From: Actinocorallia populi
Lineage (GTDB): Bacteria > Actinomycetota > Actinomycetes > Streptosporangiales > Streptosporangiaceae
Length of the DNA stretch: 64,000 nt
Assembly: GCF_002995495.1 (NCBI RefSeq)
Contig: NZ_PVZV01000008.1
Location: 124,001-188,000 of the forward strand
Direction of reading: 5' to 3'
Part shown: positions 18,420-26,508 of the stretch, piece after piece
Numbering within the stretch: the first letter of the stretch is position 1
How the letters are laid out: every line of letters begins with the position of its first letter
Made by a program: the position numbers and the translations under genes
The notes under the pieces: generated by a model
Told to the model about the DNA's origin: nothing
What the model saw: only the letters and a program-made list of their open reading frames with translations
Databases searched by the model: none

Positions 18420-20087
18420 TCAGGGGAGGAGGATGAACCAGTTGATGTTCAGGAACTCCTCTTCCTGGGGTGAGACGAACTTCAGGTGGACGGTGTGGCG
18501 TCCAGCGGTGTCGGGGAGGGGGACGATGACGTCCTCCCAGTCCTGCCAGCCGCCGGTGTCGGGGACGGCGACGGTGGCCAGGGGGGCGGTGTCGGGGGAG
18601 CCAAGGCGGACCTCGATCTTGCCCTCGCCGCTGTCGGAGGCGACGCGGGCGATGAGCTTCTTGGGCCCGGCCGGTCCGAAGTCGACCTCGTCGTAGCTGA
18701 CGCGGTCACCGTCGGCGAGCCAGCCGATGTACTCGGTGCCGCCGATGTCCTCGGCCGTGTCGACCTTGACGCCGGACTGGTCGGAGTAGCCCTCGGCCTG
18801 GGTGAGCACGGGCGACCAGGGCGCCGCCGACTTGTCGGGTTTGCCGGCGGAAGGGGACGGCGTGGGCGCGGCGGACTCCGTCGGCGAGCCGGCGGGTTCG
18901 GGCGAGTCCGAAGGCGAGGCGGAGGGCGAGTCCGAGGGCGAGGCGGACGGCGCGTCCGAGGGCGAGGCGGAGGGCGAGGCCGGTGCGGACGGCGAGGCCG
19001 TCGGCTCGCCCCCGTCGGGGTCGGCGGCGTCCACGTCCGTCTCGGGCGCGCCCGCGCCGCGGGCCATCACCTTCACGTAGTCGATGAGCATGGGGTGGCC
19101 CGGCTCGGTGGCGGGGGAGACGTCGCCGCCGTTGCCGCGGGGCATGTCGCCGCCGATCGCGATGTTGAGGATCATGAAGAACCCCTCACCGGCGTTCAGG
19201 TTGTCCCAGGCCTGGCGCCACTGGTCGCCGTCGGCGCCGTCGGGCGCCTCCTCGCGGGACAGCCGGTGGACGAGCTTGCCGTCGAGGTACCAGCGCAGCT
19301 CCTCGGCGTCGGTGCGCCGGTCGAACTCCAGCCGGTAGACGTGCGGGCCGTCCTGGCAGGACACCGGCGTGCACGCGGTGGCCACGCCGCGCCCGGTGTG
19401 CTCGTTGCACGGGCCGCCCTGGTCGCCGCCGCCCTTGACGCCGCAGTGCAGCGTGGTGTGGGCGAGGTTGAGCCCGTTGACGCCCTCCACGATGTCGATC
19501 TCGCCGCCGGACGGCCAGTTCTCGCCCTCGGGGTGCAGCCGCTGCTCCTGGTTGAGCAGCCAGAACGCGGGCCAGTACCCCAGTGCCTTCTCGCCGGTGA
19601 CCTGCGGCATCTGGATCCTGGCCTCGAAGGCGAGCTGCCCGCCGTCGGCGGTCTTGAACACCTGCTCGCTGTTGATCCGCGCGGACGTCCACTCGCCCGC
19701 CTCACTGCGCCGCGGGGTGATCGCCAGGTTGCCCTCGCCGTCGAGCGCGTAGTTGGCGCGGTCGTCGGTCATCCGGGCGATCTCGGTGGTGCCGAAGTTC
19801 ATCGGCCCCTGCCCGCCGAGCGGCGAGACGGTGTGGTGCCCGATGTCGGGCAGCCAGTGGTCGCCGGGGTCGGCGTTCGCCTCGCCGTCGAAGCCGTCCT
19901 CGAACAGCACCTTCCACCCGTCGTCCGGGGCGGCGACCGTGCGGAACTTGAACTGGAGGATGCCGTCGTCCCTGGTGAACACCCCCCAGACGCCCAGCAC
20001 TCCGGCGAGCAGCCCGAAGGCGAGCCCCGAAGCGATCATGTAGTGGTAGCGGTCCCGGCCGGCGAAGAGGGCGAGGAGTCCTTTCAC
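18420..20087 (-). CDS. Secreted/anchored GH16 beta-glucanase with C-terminal CBM6-like module
   Basis: 555 residues. An N-terminal membrane anchor or uncleaved signal (about 15-38) leads to a family 16 glycoside hydrolase domain (about 55-340). The catalytic box GGEIDIVEGVNG holds the nucleophile and acid/base glutamates (E-x-D-x-x-E). A Ser/Pro/Asp linker of repeated PSDSPSAS units (about 355-415) precedes a C-terminal carbohydrate-binding module with QAEGYSDQSGVKV and DGDRVSYDEVDFG, typical of CBM6. Expected action: endo-hydrolysis of beta-1,3(-1,4)-glucan or a related polysaccharide outside the cell. GTG 20087 was chosen because GGAGAG lies 8 nt upstream; the longer frame has no signal function. 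Confidence 0.88.
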   Translation of the reverse strand: MKGLLALFAGRDRYHYMIASGLAFGLLAGVLGVWGVFTRDDGILQFKFRTVAAPDDGWKVLFEDGFDGEANADPGDHWLPDIGHHTVSPLGGQGPMNFGTTEIARMTDDRANYALDGEGNLAITPRRSEAGEWTSARINSEQVFKTADGGQLAFEARIQMPQVTGEKALGYWPAFWLLNQEQRLHPEGENWPSGGEIDIVEGVNGLNLAHTTLHCGVKGGGDQGGPCNEHTGRGVATACTPVSCQDGPHVYRLEFDRRTDAEELRWYLDGKLVHRLSREEAPDGADGDQWRQAWDNLNAGEGFFMILNIAIGGDMPRGNGGDVSPATEPGHPMLIDYVKVMARGAGAPETDVDAADPDGGEPTASPSAPASPSASPSDAPSASPSDSPSASPSDSPEPAGSPTESAAPTPSPSAGKPDKSAAPWSPVLTQAEGYSDQSGVKVDTAEDIGGTEYIGWLADGDRVSYDEVDFGPAGPKKLIARVASDSGEGKIEVRLGSPDTAPLATVAVPDTGGWQDWEDVIVPLPDTAGRHTVHLKFVSPQEEEFLNINWFILLP

Positions 20088-20236
20088 GGGCGGCTCTCCA
20101 GGAAATCGTTGACAGGGGCGGCACGGGAGTTCCCGTGAGTCGCGCTCATCATGCCCGGTCACTCGGGAGCGACACGCGGACAAAACACCCTGAAACAAAC
20201 TTCCTGTATTCAGTGCGGTCCGAAATCAACAGGACC

Positions 20237-20270
20237 ATGACACTCCCTGACAGAAGTCAGGGAGTGTCAT
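20237..20270. terminator. Strong hairpin between CAP and GH16 genes
   Basis: A perfect 15-bp stem (20237-20251 with 20256-20270) around AGAA, 11 nt downstream of the CAP gene stop on the minus strand. It probably ends the CAP transcript before the GH16 promoter region. Confidence 0.8.
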
Positions 20271-20281
20271 TCACCGGTCGT

Positions 20282-20752
20282 TCAGGACCAGCCGAAGTCC
20301 TGGGTCCAGTGGGTCCGGTACTTGCCGACGCCCAGCGACTTGAGCCCGCAGTTGAGGATGTTGGCGCGGTGGCCGGGGCTCTTCATCCAGCCCGACACGA
20401 CGGCCTTGGCGCTGGGGTAGCCGTAGGCGATGTTCTCGGCTCCGGGATTGCGGTAGCCGGTCCGCTTGATCCGGTCCCACGGGGAGGAGCCGTCCTTGGA
20501 GGTGTGCGAGAAGTAGTCGTTGAGCGCCATGTCCTTGGAATGGCGGCGGGCGGCCAGGGCGAGCTTCCTGTTGCCCTTCAGCGGCTTGCAGCCCGCCTTC
20601 TTGCGGGCGGCGTTGGTGAGGGTCAGCACCTTCTTCTCGGCCTTGGACATGGCCGGGGCGGGGGCGGCCGAGGCGGCGGTGGCGGGGCCGATGCCGAGTC
20701 CGGCGATCAGGGCGAGCGTGCAGGCCGGAACGACCAGCGACTTGGGGGTCAT
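20282..20752 (-). CDS. Secreted CAP-domain (SCP/PR1-like) protein
   Basis: 156 residues. The signal peptide (KSLVVPACTLALIAGLGIG, cleavage near AASA) precedes a CAP domain with the ordered motifs LTNAARKKAGCKPLKGN, HSKDMALNDYFSHTS, PGAENIAYG and WMKSPGHRANIL. The two cavity His (in RRHSKD and GHRANI) and Glu (AENIA) are present. The C terminus DFGWS is standard. These exported proteins are abundant in actinomycetes; some bind lipids or act on cell-wall material, but the role of this type is undefined. ATG has GGAGA 6 nt upstream. A 22-bp palindrome lies in its promoter. Confidence 0.9.
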   Translation of the reverse strand: MTPKSLVVPACTLALIAGLGIGPATAASAAPAPAMSKAEKKVLTLTNAARKKAGCKPLKGNRKLALAARRHSKDMALNDYFSHTSKDGSSPWDRIKRTGYRNPGAENIAYGYPSAKAVVSGWMKSPGHRANILNCGLKSLGVGKYRTHWTQDFGWS

Positions 20753-20773
20753 ACCATCTCCAAAGTAACGAAG

Positions 20774-20795
20774 AGGTCACATACTAGTGTGACCT
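20774..20795. promoter_or_regulatory. 22-bp palindrome AGGTCACA-N6-TGTGACCT
   Basis: Perfect 8-bp arms around TACTAG, 22 bp upstream of the CAP start and 85 bp upstream of hrpA. Too symmetric for chance and placed on the CAP promoter. The half-site order is the reverse of CRP (TGTGA-N6-TCACA), so the regulator is unknown. Confidence 0.6.
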
Positions 20796-20879
20796 ATGCG
20801 ATGGTTCGCCACTTTTGGGGCAATCCCCGTAGATATTGCTTTGCGCAGCCCCCCGGAGCGCCGCATATTCTTGGCGGTT

Positions 20880-23800
20880 GTGAGTTCCCCTCCTGATCAC
20901 CCCGCCGACCTGCGCCAACGCCTGGACGGCCTGATGCTGCGCGACGGCTCCCGCCTGCGCCGCCGCTGGGAGGGCACGCGCAAGATCCGCGACGTCGCCC
21001 GCCGCAAGAAGACCCAGCAGGACCTGCTCCGCCAGGTGGAGCAGGCCGAGCTGCGGGTCGCGAGCCGGGCCGCGTCCGTCCCGAAGATCGCCTATCCCGA
21101 ACAGCTCCCGGTCAGCCAGAAGAAGGACGAGATCCTCGAGGCGATCCGCGACCACCAGGTGGTGATCGTCGCGGGCGAGACCGGCTCGGGCAAGACCACC
21201 CAGCTGCCCAAGATCTGCCTGGAGCTGGGCCGGGGCGTGCGGGGCCTGATCGGCCACACCCAGCCGCGCCGGCTGGCCGCCCGCACCGTCGCCGAGCGCA
21301 TCGCCGAGGAGCTGGAGACGCCCTTCGGCCGGACCGTCGGCTACAAGGTGCGCTTCACCGACCACACCGGCGACGACACCCTCGTGCGGCTGATGACCGA
21401 CGGCATCCTGCTGGCCGAGCTCCAGCACGACCGCCTGCTGGAGGCCTACGACACGCTGATCATCGACGAGGCGCACGAGCGCAGCCTCAACATCGACTTC
21501 CTGCTCGGCTACCTCCGCCAGATCCTGCCCCGCCGCCCCGACCTCAAGGTGATCATCACCTCCGCGACGATCGACCCGGAGCGCTTCTCCCGGCACTTCG
21601 GCGACGCCCCGATCGTGGAGGTCTCCGGCCGCACCTACCCGGTGGAGGTGCGCTACCGCCCGGTCGAGGACGCCGACGACGACCAGTCCGACCTCTACGG
21701 GGCGATCTGCGACGCCGTGGACGAGCTCCGCCTGGAGCCCCCGGGCGACATCCTCGTCTTCCTCTCCGGCGAGCGGGAGATCCGCGACGCCGCCGACGCG
21801 CTGACCAAGAAGCAGTACCGCGACACCGAGATCCTCCCGCTGTACGCCAGGCTGTCGACGGCCGAGCAGCACAAGGTCTTCCAGGCCCACCGCGGCCGCC
21901 GGATCGTGCTGGCCACCAACGTCGCCGAGACCTCCCTGACGGTCCCCGGCATCAAGTACGTCATCGACCCCGGCACCGCGCGCGTCTCCCGCTACAGCAG
22001 CCGCCTGAAGGTGCAGCGCCTGCCGATCGAGCCGGTCTCGCAGGCCAGCGCCAACCAGCGCAAGGGCCGCTGCGGCCGCACCTCCGACGGCGTGTGCATC
22101 CGCCTCTACAGCGAGGAGGACTTCGTCTCCCGGCCGGAGTTCACCGACCCGGAGATCCTGCGCACCAACCTGGCGTCCGTCATCCTCCAGATGACCAGCC
22201 TGGGCCTGGGCGACGTGGCGAAGTTCCCGTTCATCGACCCGCCGGACCGCCGCAACATCAAGGACGGCGTCGACCTCCTGCACGAGCTGCACGCCCTGGA
22301 CGCCGAGCGCGGGCTCACCGAGATCGGCCGCAAGCTGGCCAGGCTCCCGGTCGACCCGCGCATGGGCCGCATGATCCTGGAGGCCGACAGGAACGGCTGC
22401 GTCAACGAGGTCATGGTCATCGCCGCGGCCCTGTCCATCCAGGACCCGCGCGAGCGCCCGTCGGACAAGCAGCAGGCCAGCGACGAGAAGCACGCCAGGT
22501 TCAAGGACCCGGCGAGCGACTTCCTGGCCTTCCTCAACCTGTGGAACCACGTGCGGGAGGCCCAGCGCGAGCTGTCGGGGAGCCAGTTCCGCCGCACCAT
22601 GAAGAACGAGTTCCTGCACTACCTGCGCATCCGCGAGTGGCAGGACCTCGTCGGCCAGCTCAAGCAGATCTGCCGCGACCTCGGGATCACGGTCAACACC
22701 ACCCCCGGCGACCCGTACAAGATCCACGTCTCGCTGCTGAGCGGCCTGCTCTCCCACATCGGCCTGTTCGACTCCGAGAAGCGCGAGTACGTCGGCGCCC
22801 GCAACGCCAAGTTCGCGATCTTCCCCGGTTCCGGCCTGTTCAAGAAGAACCCCCGCTGGGTGATGTCGGCGGAACTGGTCGAGACGTCCCGGTTGTGGGC
22901 GAGGGTCAACGCCAAGATCGAGCCGGACTGGGTCGAGCCGCTGGCCCAGCACCTGGTCAAGCGCAACTACAGCGAGCCGCACTGGGAGAAGGACCAGGCC
23001 GCCGTCATGGCCCTGGAGAGGGTCACCCTCTACGGCGTCCCGATCGTCACCAACCGCAAGGTCAACTACGGCCGGATCGACCCGGAGCTGTGCCGTGACC
23101 TCTTCATCCGGCACGCCCTGGTCGAGGGCGACTGGCAGACCCACCACAAGTTCTTCCACGCCAACCGAAGGCTCCTGGCGGAGGTCGGCGAGCTGGAGGA
23201 GCGGGCCCGCCGCCGCGACATCGTGGTGGACGACGAGACCCTCGTCGACTTCTACGACCGGCGCCTGCCCGCGGACGTCGTCTCGGGCGCGCACTTCGAC
23301 ACCTGGTGGAAGAAGGCGCAGCACACCGAGCCGGACCTGCTGAACTTCGAGAAGTCGATGCTGGTCCACGAGACGGCGCAGGAGGTGACGGAGCAGGACT
23401 ACCCCGACGTCTGGCGGCAGGGCGACCTCGTCTTCGACCTCACCTACCAGTTCGAGCCCGGCGCGGACGCCGACGGCGTCACCGTCCACATCCCGCTGCA
23501 CGTCCTCAACCAGGTGGAGGAGGACGGCTTCGACTGGATGGTCCCCGGCCTGCGCCACGAGCTGGTCACCGCGCTCATCCGCTCGCTGCCCAAGCAGCTG
23601 CGCGTCAACTTCGTGCCCGCGCCCGACTTCGCCCGCCGCGTCCTGGCGCTGGTCCACCCGGGCGAGGGCGCCCTGCTGGACCGCCTGGAGGCGGAGCTGC
23701 GGACGCTCACCGGCGTCACGGTGCCGCGCGAGGCCTGGCAGCCCGCCCAGATCCCCGACCACCTGCGGATGAGCTTCCGGATCGTTCAGGGGGGCGACCC

Positions 23801-24791
23801 CCAGGCCCCCGGGGACCGGCCCGGCCGGTCCCCGCACGGCTCCCGCCGTTCGGGCCGGGGCGACAAGCGCCGCAAACGGGTGGCCGAGGGCAAGGACCTG
23901 GCCGAGCTGAAGCGCAGGCTGGCGCCGCGGCAGCGGGAGACCCTGGCCAAGTCCACCGGCATCGAACGCGAGGGCCTGACGGACTGGGACTTCGACGGCC
24001 TTCCCCGGCTGCACGAGCAGGGCCGCCTCAAGGCGTACCCGGCCCTGGTCGACCAGGGCGGCAGCGTGGCGATCCGGACGTTCGGCACCGAGGAGGAGCA
24101 GCGCCGCGCCATGTGGCTCGGCGTGCGGCGGATGATCCTCCTCAACGCCCCGTCCCCGGCCAAGCAGCTGCAGAACGGGCTGGGCAACCAGGCGAAGCTC
24201 GCCCTGGCGGCCGGCCCGCACGGCAGCATCCAGAAGTTGTTCACCGACGTCATCGAGGCCGCCGCCGACAAGCTCATGGCCGACCACGGCGGCCCCTCCT
24301 GGGACCGGGAGTCCTACGGGCGGCTGTACGACGCCGTCCGGGCGGACCTGGCCGACACCGCCGCGCAGATCCTCGGCTGGACGGAGCGCATCCTCGCCGC
24401 CTACCAGGGGATCCAGCGCAAGCTGAAGAGCACGGGCAGCCTGGTGCTCGTGCCCTCGCTCACCGACGTCCGCGGCCAGCTGGACGAGCTCGTCCATCCG
24501 GGCTTCGTGACCGAGACGGGGTTCGCCCGCCTCCCGGACGTGCTGCGCTACCTGCGGGCCGTCGACCACCGGCTGGACAGGCTGCCCGACAACCCCAACC
24601 GGGACCGGCAGCTCATGGCGCAGGTCGCCGGGGTCCGCCAGGAATGGGAGCGCGCGGGGCGGCCGCCCGAGGTCCGCTGGATGATCGAGGAGTACCGGGT
24701 CAGCCTGTTCGCCCAGTCCGTGGGCACCCGCTACCCCGTTTCCGACAAACGGATCAGGAAGGCGATTACCGAGGGGCGTCCCCGGATATGA
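20880..24791 (+). CDS. hrpA: ATP-dependent RNA helicase HrpA (DEAH-box)
   Basis: 1303 residues, the full HrpA length. The RecA1 domain has the P-loop GETGSGKTTQ and DEAH box (IIDEAHERSLN); motif III SATID and motif VI QRKGRCGRTSDG follow. HA2 and OB-fold domains come next, then the long C-terminal DUF3418 region. HrpA acts on structured RNA and, in E. coli, rescues stalled ribosomes. GTG 20880 (SSPPDHPADLRQ) lacks a clear Shine-Dalgarno but is the first start downstream of the CAP-side palindrome; a farther in-frame ATG at 20796 would overlap that promoter. The ankyrin/HEAT gene follows after 7 nt and is likely co-transcribed. Confidence 0.95.
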   Translation: MSSPPDHPADLRQRLDGLMLRDGSRLRRRWEGTRKIRDVARRKKTQQDLLRQVEQAELRVASRAASVPKIAYPEQLPVSQKKDEILEAIRDHQVVIVAGETGSGKTTQLPKICLELGRGVRGLIGHTQPRRLAARTVAERIAEELETPFGRTVGYKVRFTDHTGDDTLVRLMTDGILLAELQHDRLLEAYDTLIIDEAHERSLNIDFLLGYLRQILPRRPDLKVIITSATIDPERFSRHFGDAPIVEVSGRTYPVEVRYRPVEDADDDQSDLYGAICDAVDELRLEPPGDILVFLSGEREIRDAADALTKKQYRDTEILPLYARLSTAEQHKVFQAHRGRRIVLATNVAETSLTVPGIKYVIDPGTARVSRYSSRLKVQRLPIEPVSQASANQRKGRCGRTSDGVCIRLYSEEDFVSRPEFTDPEILRTNLASVILQMTSLGLGDVAKFPFIDPPDRRNIKDGVDLLHELHALDAERGLTEIGRKLARLPVDPRMGRMILEADRNGCVNEVMVIAAALSIQDPRERPSDKQQASDEKHARFKDPASDFLAFLNLWNHVREAQRELSGSQFRRTMKNEFLHYLRIREWQDLVGQLKQICRDLGITVNTTPGDPYKIHVSLLSGLLSHIGLFDSEKREYVGARNAKFAIFPGSGLFKKNPRWVMSAELVETSRLWARVNAKIEPDWVEPLAQHLVKRNYSEPHWEKDQAAVMALERVTLYGVPIVTNRKVNYGRIDPELCRDLFIRHALVEGDWQTHHKFFHANRRLLAEVGELEERARRRDIVVDDETLVDFYDRRLPADVVSGAHFDTWWKKAQHTEPDLLNFEKSMLVHETAQEVTEQDYPDVWRQGDLVFDLTYQFEPGADADGVTVHIPLHVLNQVEEDGFDWMVPGLRHELVTALIRSLPKQLRVNFVPAPDFARRVLALVHPGEGALLDRLEAELRTLTGVTVPREAWQPAQIPDHLRMSFRIVQGGDPQAPGDRPGRSPHGSRRSGRGDKRRKRVAEGKDLAELKRRLAPRQRETLAKSTGIEREGLTDWDFDGLPRLHEQGRLKAYPALVDQGGSVAIRTFGTEEEQRRAMWLGVRRMILLNAPSPAKQLQNGLGNQAKLALAAGPHGSIQKLFTDVIEAAADKLMADHGGPSWDRESYGRLYDAVRADLADTAAQILGWTERILAAYQGIQRKLKSTGSLVLVPSLTDVRGQLDELVHPGFVTETGFARLPDVLRYLRAVDHRLDRLPDNPNRDRQLMAQVAGVRQEWERAGRPPEVRWMIEEYRVSLFAQSVGTRYPVSDKRIRKAITEGRPRI

Positions 24792-24798
24792 GTGAGGC

Positions 24799-26388
24799 AT
24801 GTCGGGGGAGCTACCGCTGGTCGAGGCGTCCCGGGAGGGCAAGCTCGACCGGGTGAACGCCCTGCTCGCCGGGGGGGTCGAGGTGGACCGCCCCGACGGG
24901 GAGGGCACCACGGCGCTGTACGCGGCCTCCGTGGGAGGCCGCACCGACGTGGTGCGCGCCCTGCTGGCCGCGGGCGCCGACCCCGACCGGCCCAGCCTCG
25001 GCGACAGCGACGGGCTGCCCCTGTGCGGCGCGGCCTGCTGGGGGCACGAGGAGACGGTCGCCGCGCTGCTGGAGGCCGGCGCCGACGTCGACAAGGCCGA
25101 GGACCGGGGCTGGACGGCGCTGAAGTGGGCGGCCTCGGGCGGCCACACCGGCACCGTCGTGCGGCTGCTGGAGGCCGGCGCCGACCCGAACCGCGAGGTC
25201 CGCACCCCGCCGCTCTACCTGGCGGCGAGCCGGGGCGCGGTGGGCATCGTCCGGCTGCTGCTGCGCCACGGGGCCGACCCGGTGGGGGCGGCGGAGGGCA
25301 GGGGCGACGGCGAGACCGCGCTGGAGGCCGCGCTGCGCTGGACGGGCGTGGACATCGAGGGCGAGCTGCGCGCCCAGAAGAAGGAGGCCTACGCCGAACC
25401 CGGCTACGAGGTCGTCGTCACCCGCCGGGAGGAGGACGACGGCACCGAGCTGATCACCGCGCTGGCCGGGCGGGAGGGCGAGTTCGGCGTCACGGGGAGC
25501 GAGCTGCAGACCGGGCACGGCGCGATCGCCACGCTCCTGGAGCGGGTCCTGGACATCCCCACCCCGATCGAGGAGCTGGTCGCGCGGGCGATGGAGTTCC
25601 GCTACCTGCGCCCCACCGCCGCCGAGGCGCGCCGCCACGTCACCGAACGCCCCGCCTGGGAGGAGACCGTCCGCACCCTGGCGGAACGGGACGACGAGGA
25701 GAGCCTGCGGGAGGTGCTCGACCTCGCCGAGCACCCCGACCCGCTGTACCGCACGCTGGGCGTGGACGTCCTGGCGCGGCTGGGCCCGCACCTGCGCACC
25801 CTGCCCAGGCTGCGCCGCATGGCGCGCCTGGAGAACGATCCGATCCTGCTGCGCTCGCTGGTGCGGGCGCTCAGCGACCACGGGGACGCCGCCGCGCTGC
25901 CCGAGCTGCTGCGGCACGCCCGCCACCCCGACGAGCGGGTCCGCAACGCGGTGGCCAGGGCGCTGGTGAAGGTGCTGCCGCCGGAGCAGCCGATGGACGC
26001 CGGCGAGCTGATCCGCCTCACCGGGGACGAGCACGAGTACGTGCGGGACTGGGCGACGATGTCGCTGAGCCTGATGGACGCCGACACCGCGGAGCTGCGG
26101 GACGCGCTGGCGCGCCGCATGGACGACCCGTCGCCGGTCGTGGTGGCCGAGGCCGTGCGGGGGCTGGCCGAGCGCGGGGACCGGCGCGCCGTCACCGGCA
26201 TCCGGCATCTCCTCACCGATCCGACGCTGGAGAACTACCCCCTGGACGTGACCCTGGAGGCCGTCGTCCGGCTCGGCGACCCGCTGCTGCGCCGGGACGT
26301 GCTGGCGTGCCGCCCGCTCGCGGAGTCCCACGGGCTGCACGACGAGTGGCAGGAGGCGCTGCGCTCCACCTCGGGTGGACGAATCTAA
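24799..26388 (+). CDS. Ankyrin-repeat and HEAT-repeat protein
   Basis: 529 residues of repeat scaffold. Five ankyrin repeats span about 5-165 (such as TALYAASVGGRTDVVRALLA and ALKWAASGGHTGTVVRLLEA), followed by a linker domain. Armadillo/HEAT-like helical repeats occupy about 290-500 (DPLYRTLGVDVLARLGPHL; DERVRNAVARALVKVL; SPVVVAEAVRGLAERGD). No catalytic motif and no signal peptide are seen. It is probably an intracellular protein-protein interaction platform. The start is 7 nt after the hrpA stop, so it may work with the helicase, although that link is only positional. The sequence is highly GC-biased like its neighbours. Confidence 0.85.
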   Translation: MSGELPLVEASREGKLDRVNALLAGGVEVDRPDGEGTTALYAASVGGRTDVVRALLAAGADPDRPSLGDSDGLPLCGAACWGHEETVAALLEAGADVDKAEDRGWTALKWAASGGHTGTVVRLLEAGADPNREVRTPPLYLAASRGAVGIVRLLLRHGADPVGAAEGRGDGETALEAALRWTGVDIEGELRAQKKEAYAEPGYEVVVTRREEDDGTELITALAGREGEFGVTGSELQTGHGAIATLLERVLDIPTPIEELVARAMEFRYLRPTAAEARRHVTERPAWEETVRTLAERDDEESLREVLDLAEHPDPLYRTLGVDVLARLGPHLRTLPRLRRMARLENDPILLRSLVRALSDHGDAAALPELLRHARHPDERVRNAVARALVKVLPPEQPMDAGELIRLTGDEHEYVRDWATMSLSLMDADTAELRDALARRMDDPSPVVVAEAVRGLAERGDRRAVTGIRHLLTDPTLENYPLDVTLEAVVRLGDPLLRRDVLACRPLAESHGLHDEWQEALRSTSGGRI

Positions 26389-26417
26389 GCGATCCCCACC
26401 GTCTCAAGTGTGTCATG

Positions 26418-26437
26418 CAGTACACATGGTGGTACTG
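26418..26437. promoter_or_regulatory. Inverted repeat upstream of the LuxR-type regulator
   Basis: CAGTAC (26418-26423) and GTACTG (26432-26437) around ACATGGTG, 72 bp before the regulator start in an unusually AT-rich gap (26389-26508). Candidate autoregulatory site. Confidence 0.35.
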
Positions 26438-26508
26438 GACATGCCGTTACATAGGCGTGGGAGCGCGCTATCTTCGTTCTCGAAGCTTGTTGATCTTTCG
26501 AGGTGCGT

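Noticed and set aside
20784-25205. 1473-codon minus-strand frame over hrpA
   Set aside because: Antisense to HrpA with all its helicase motifs; the long frame reflects GC bias.
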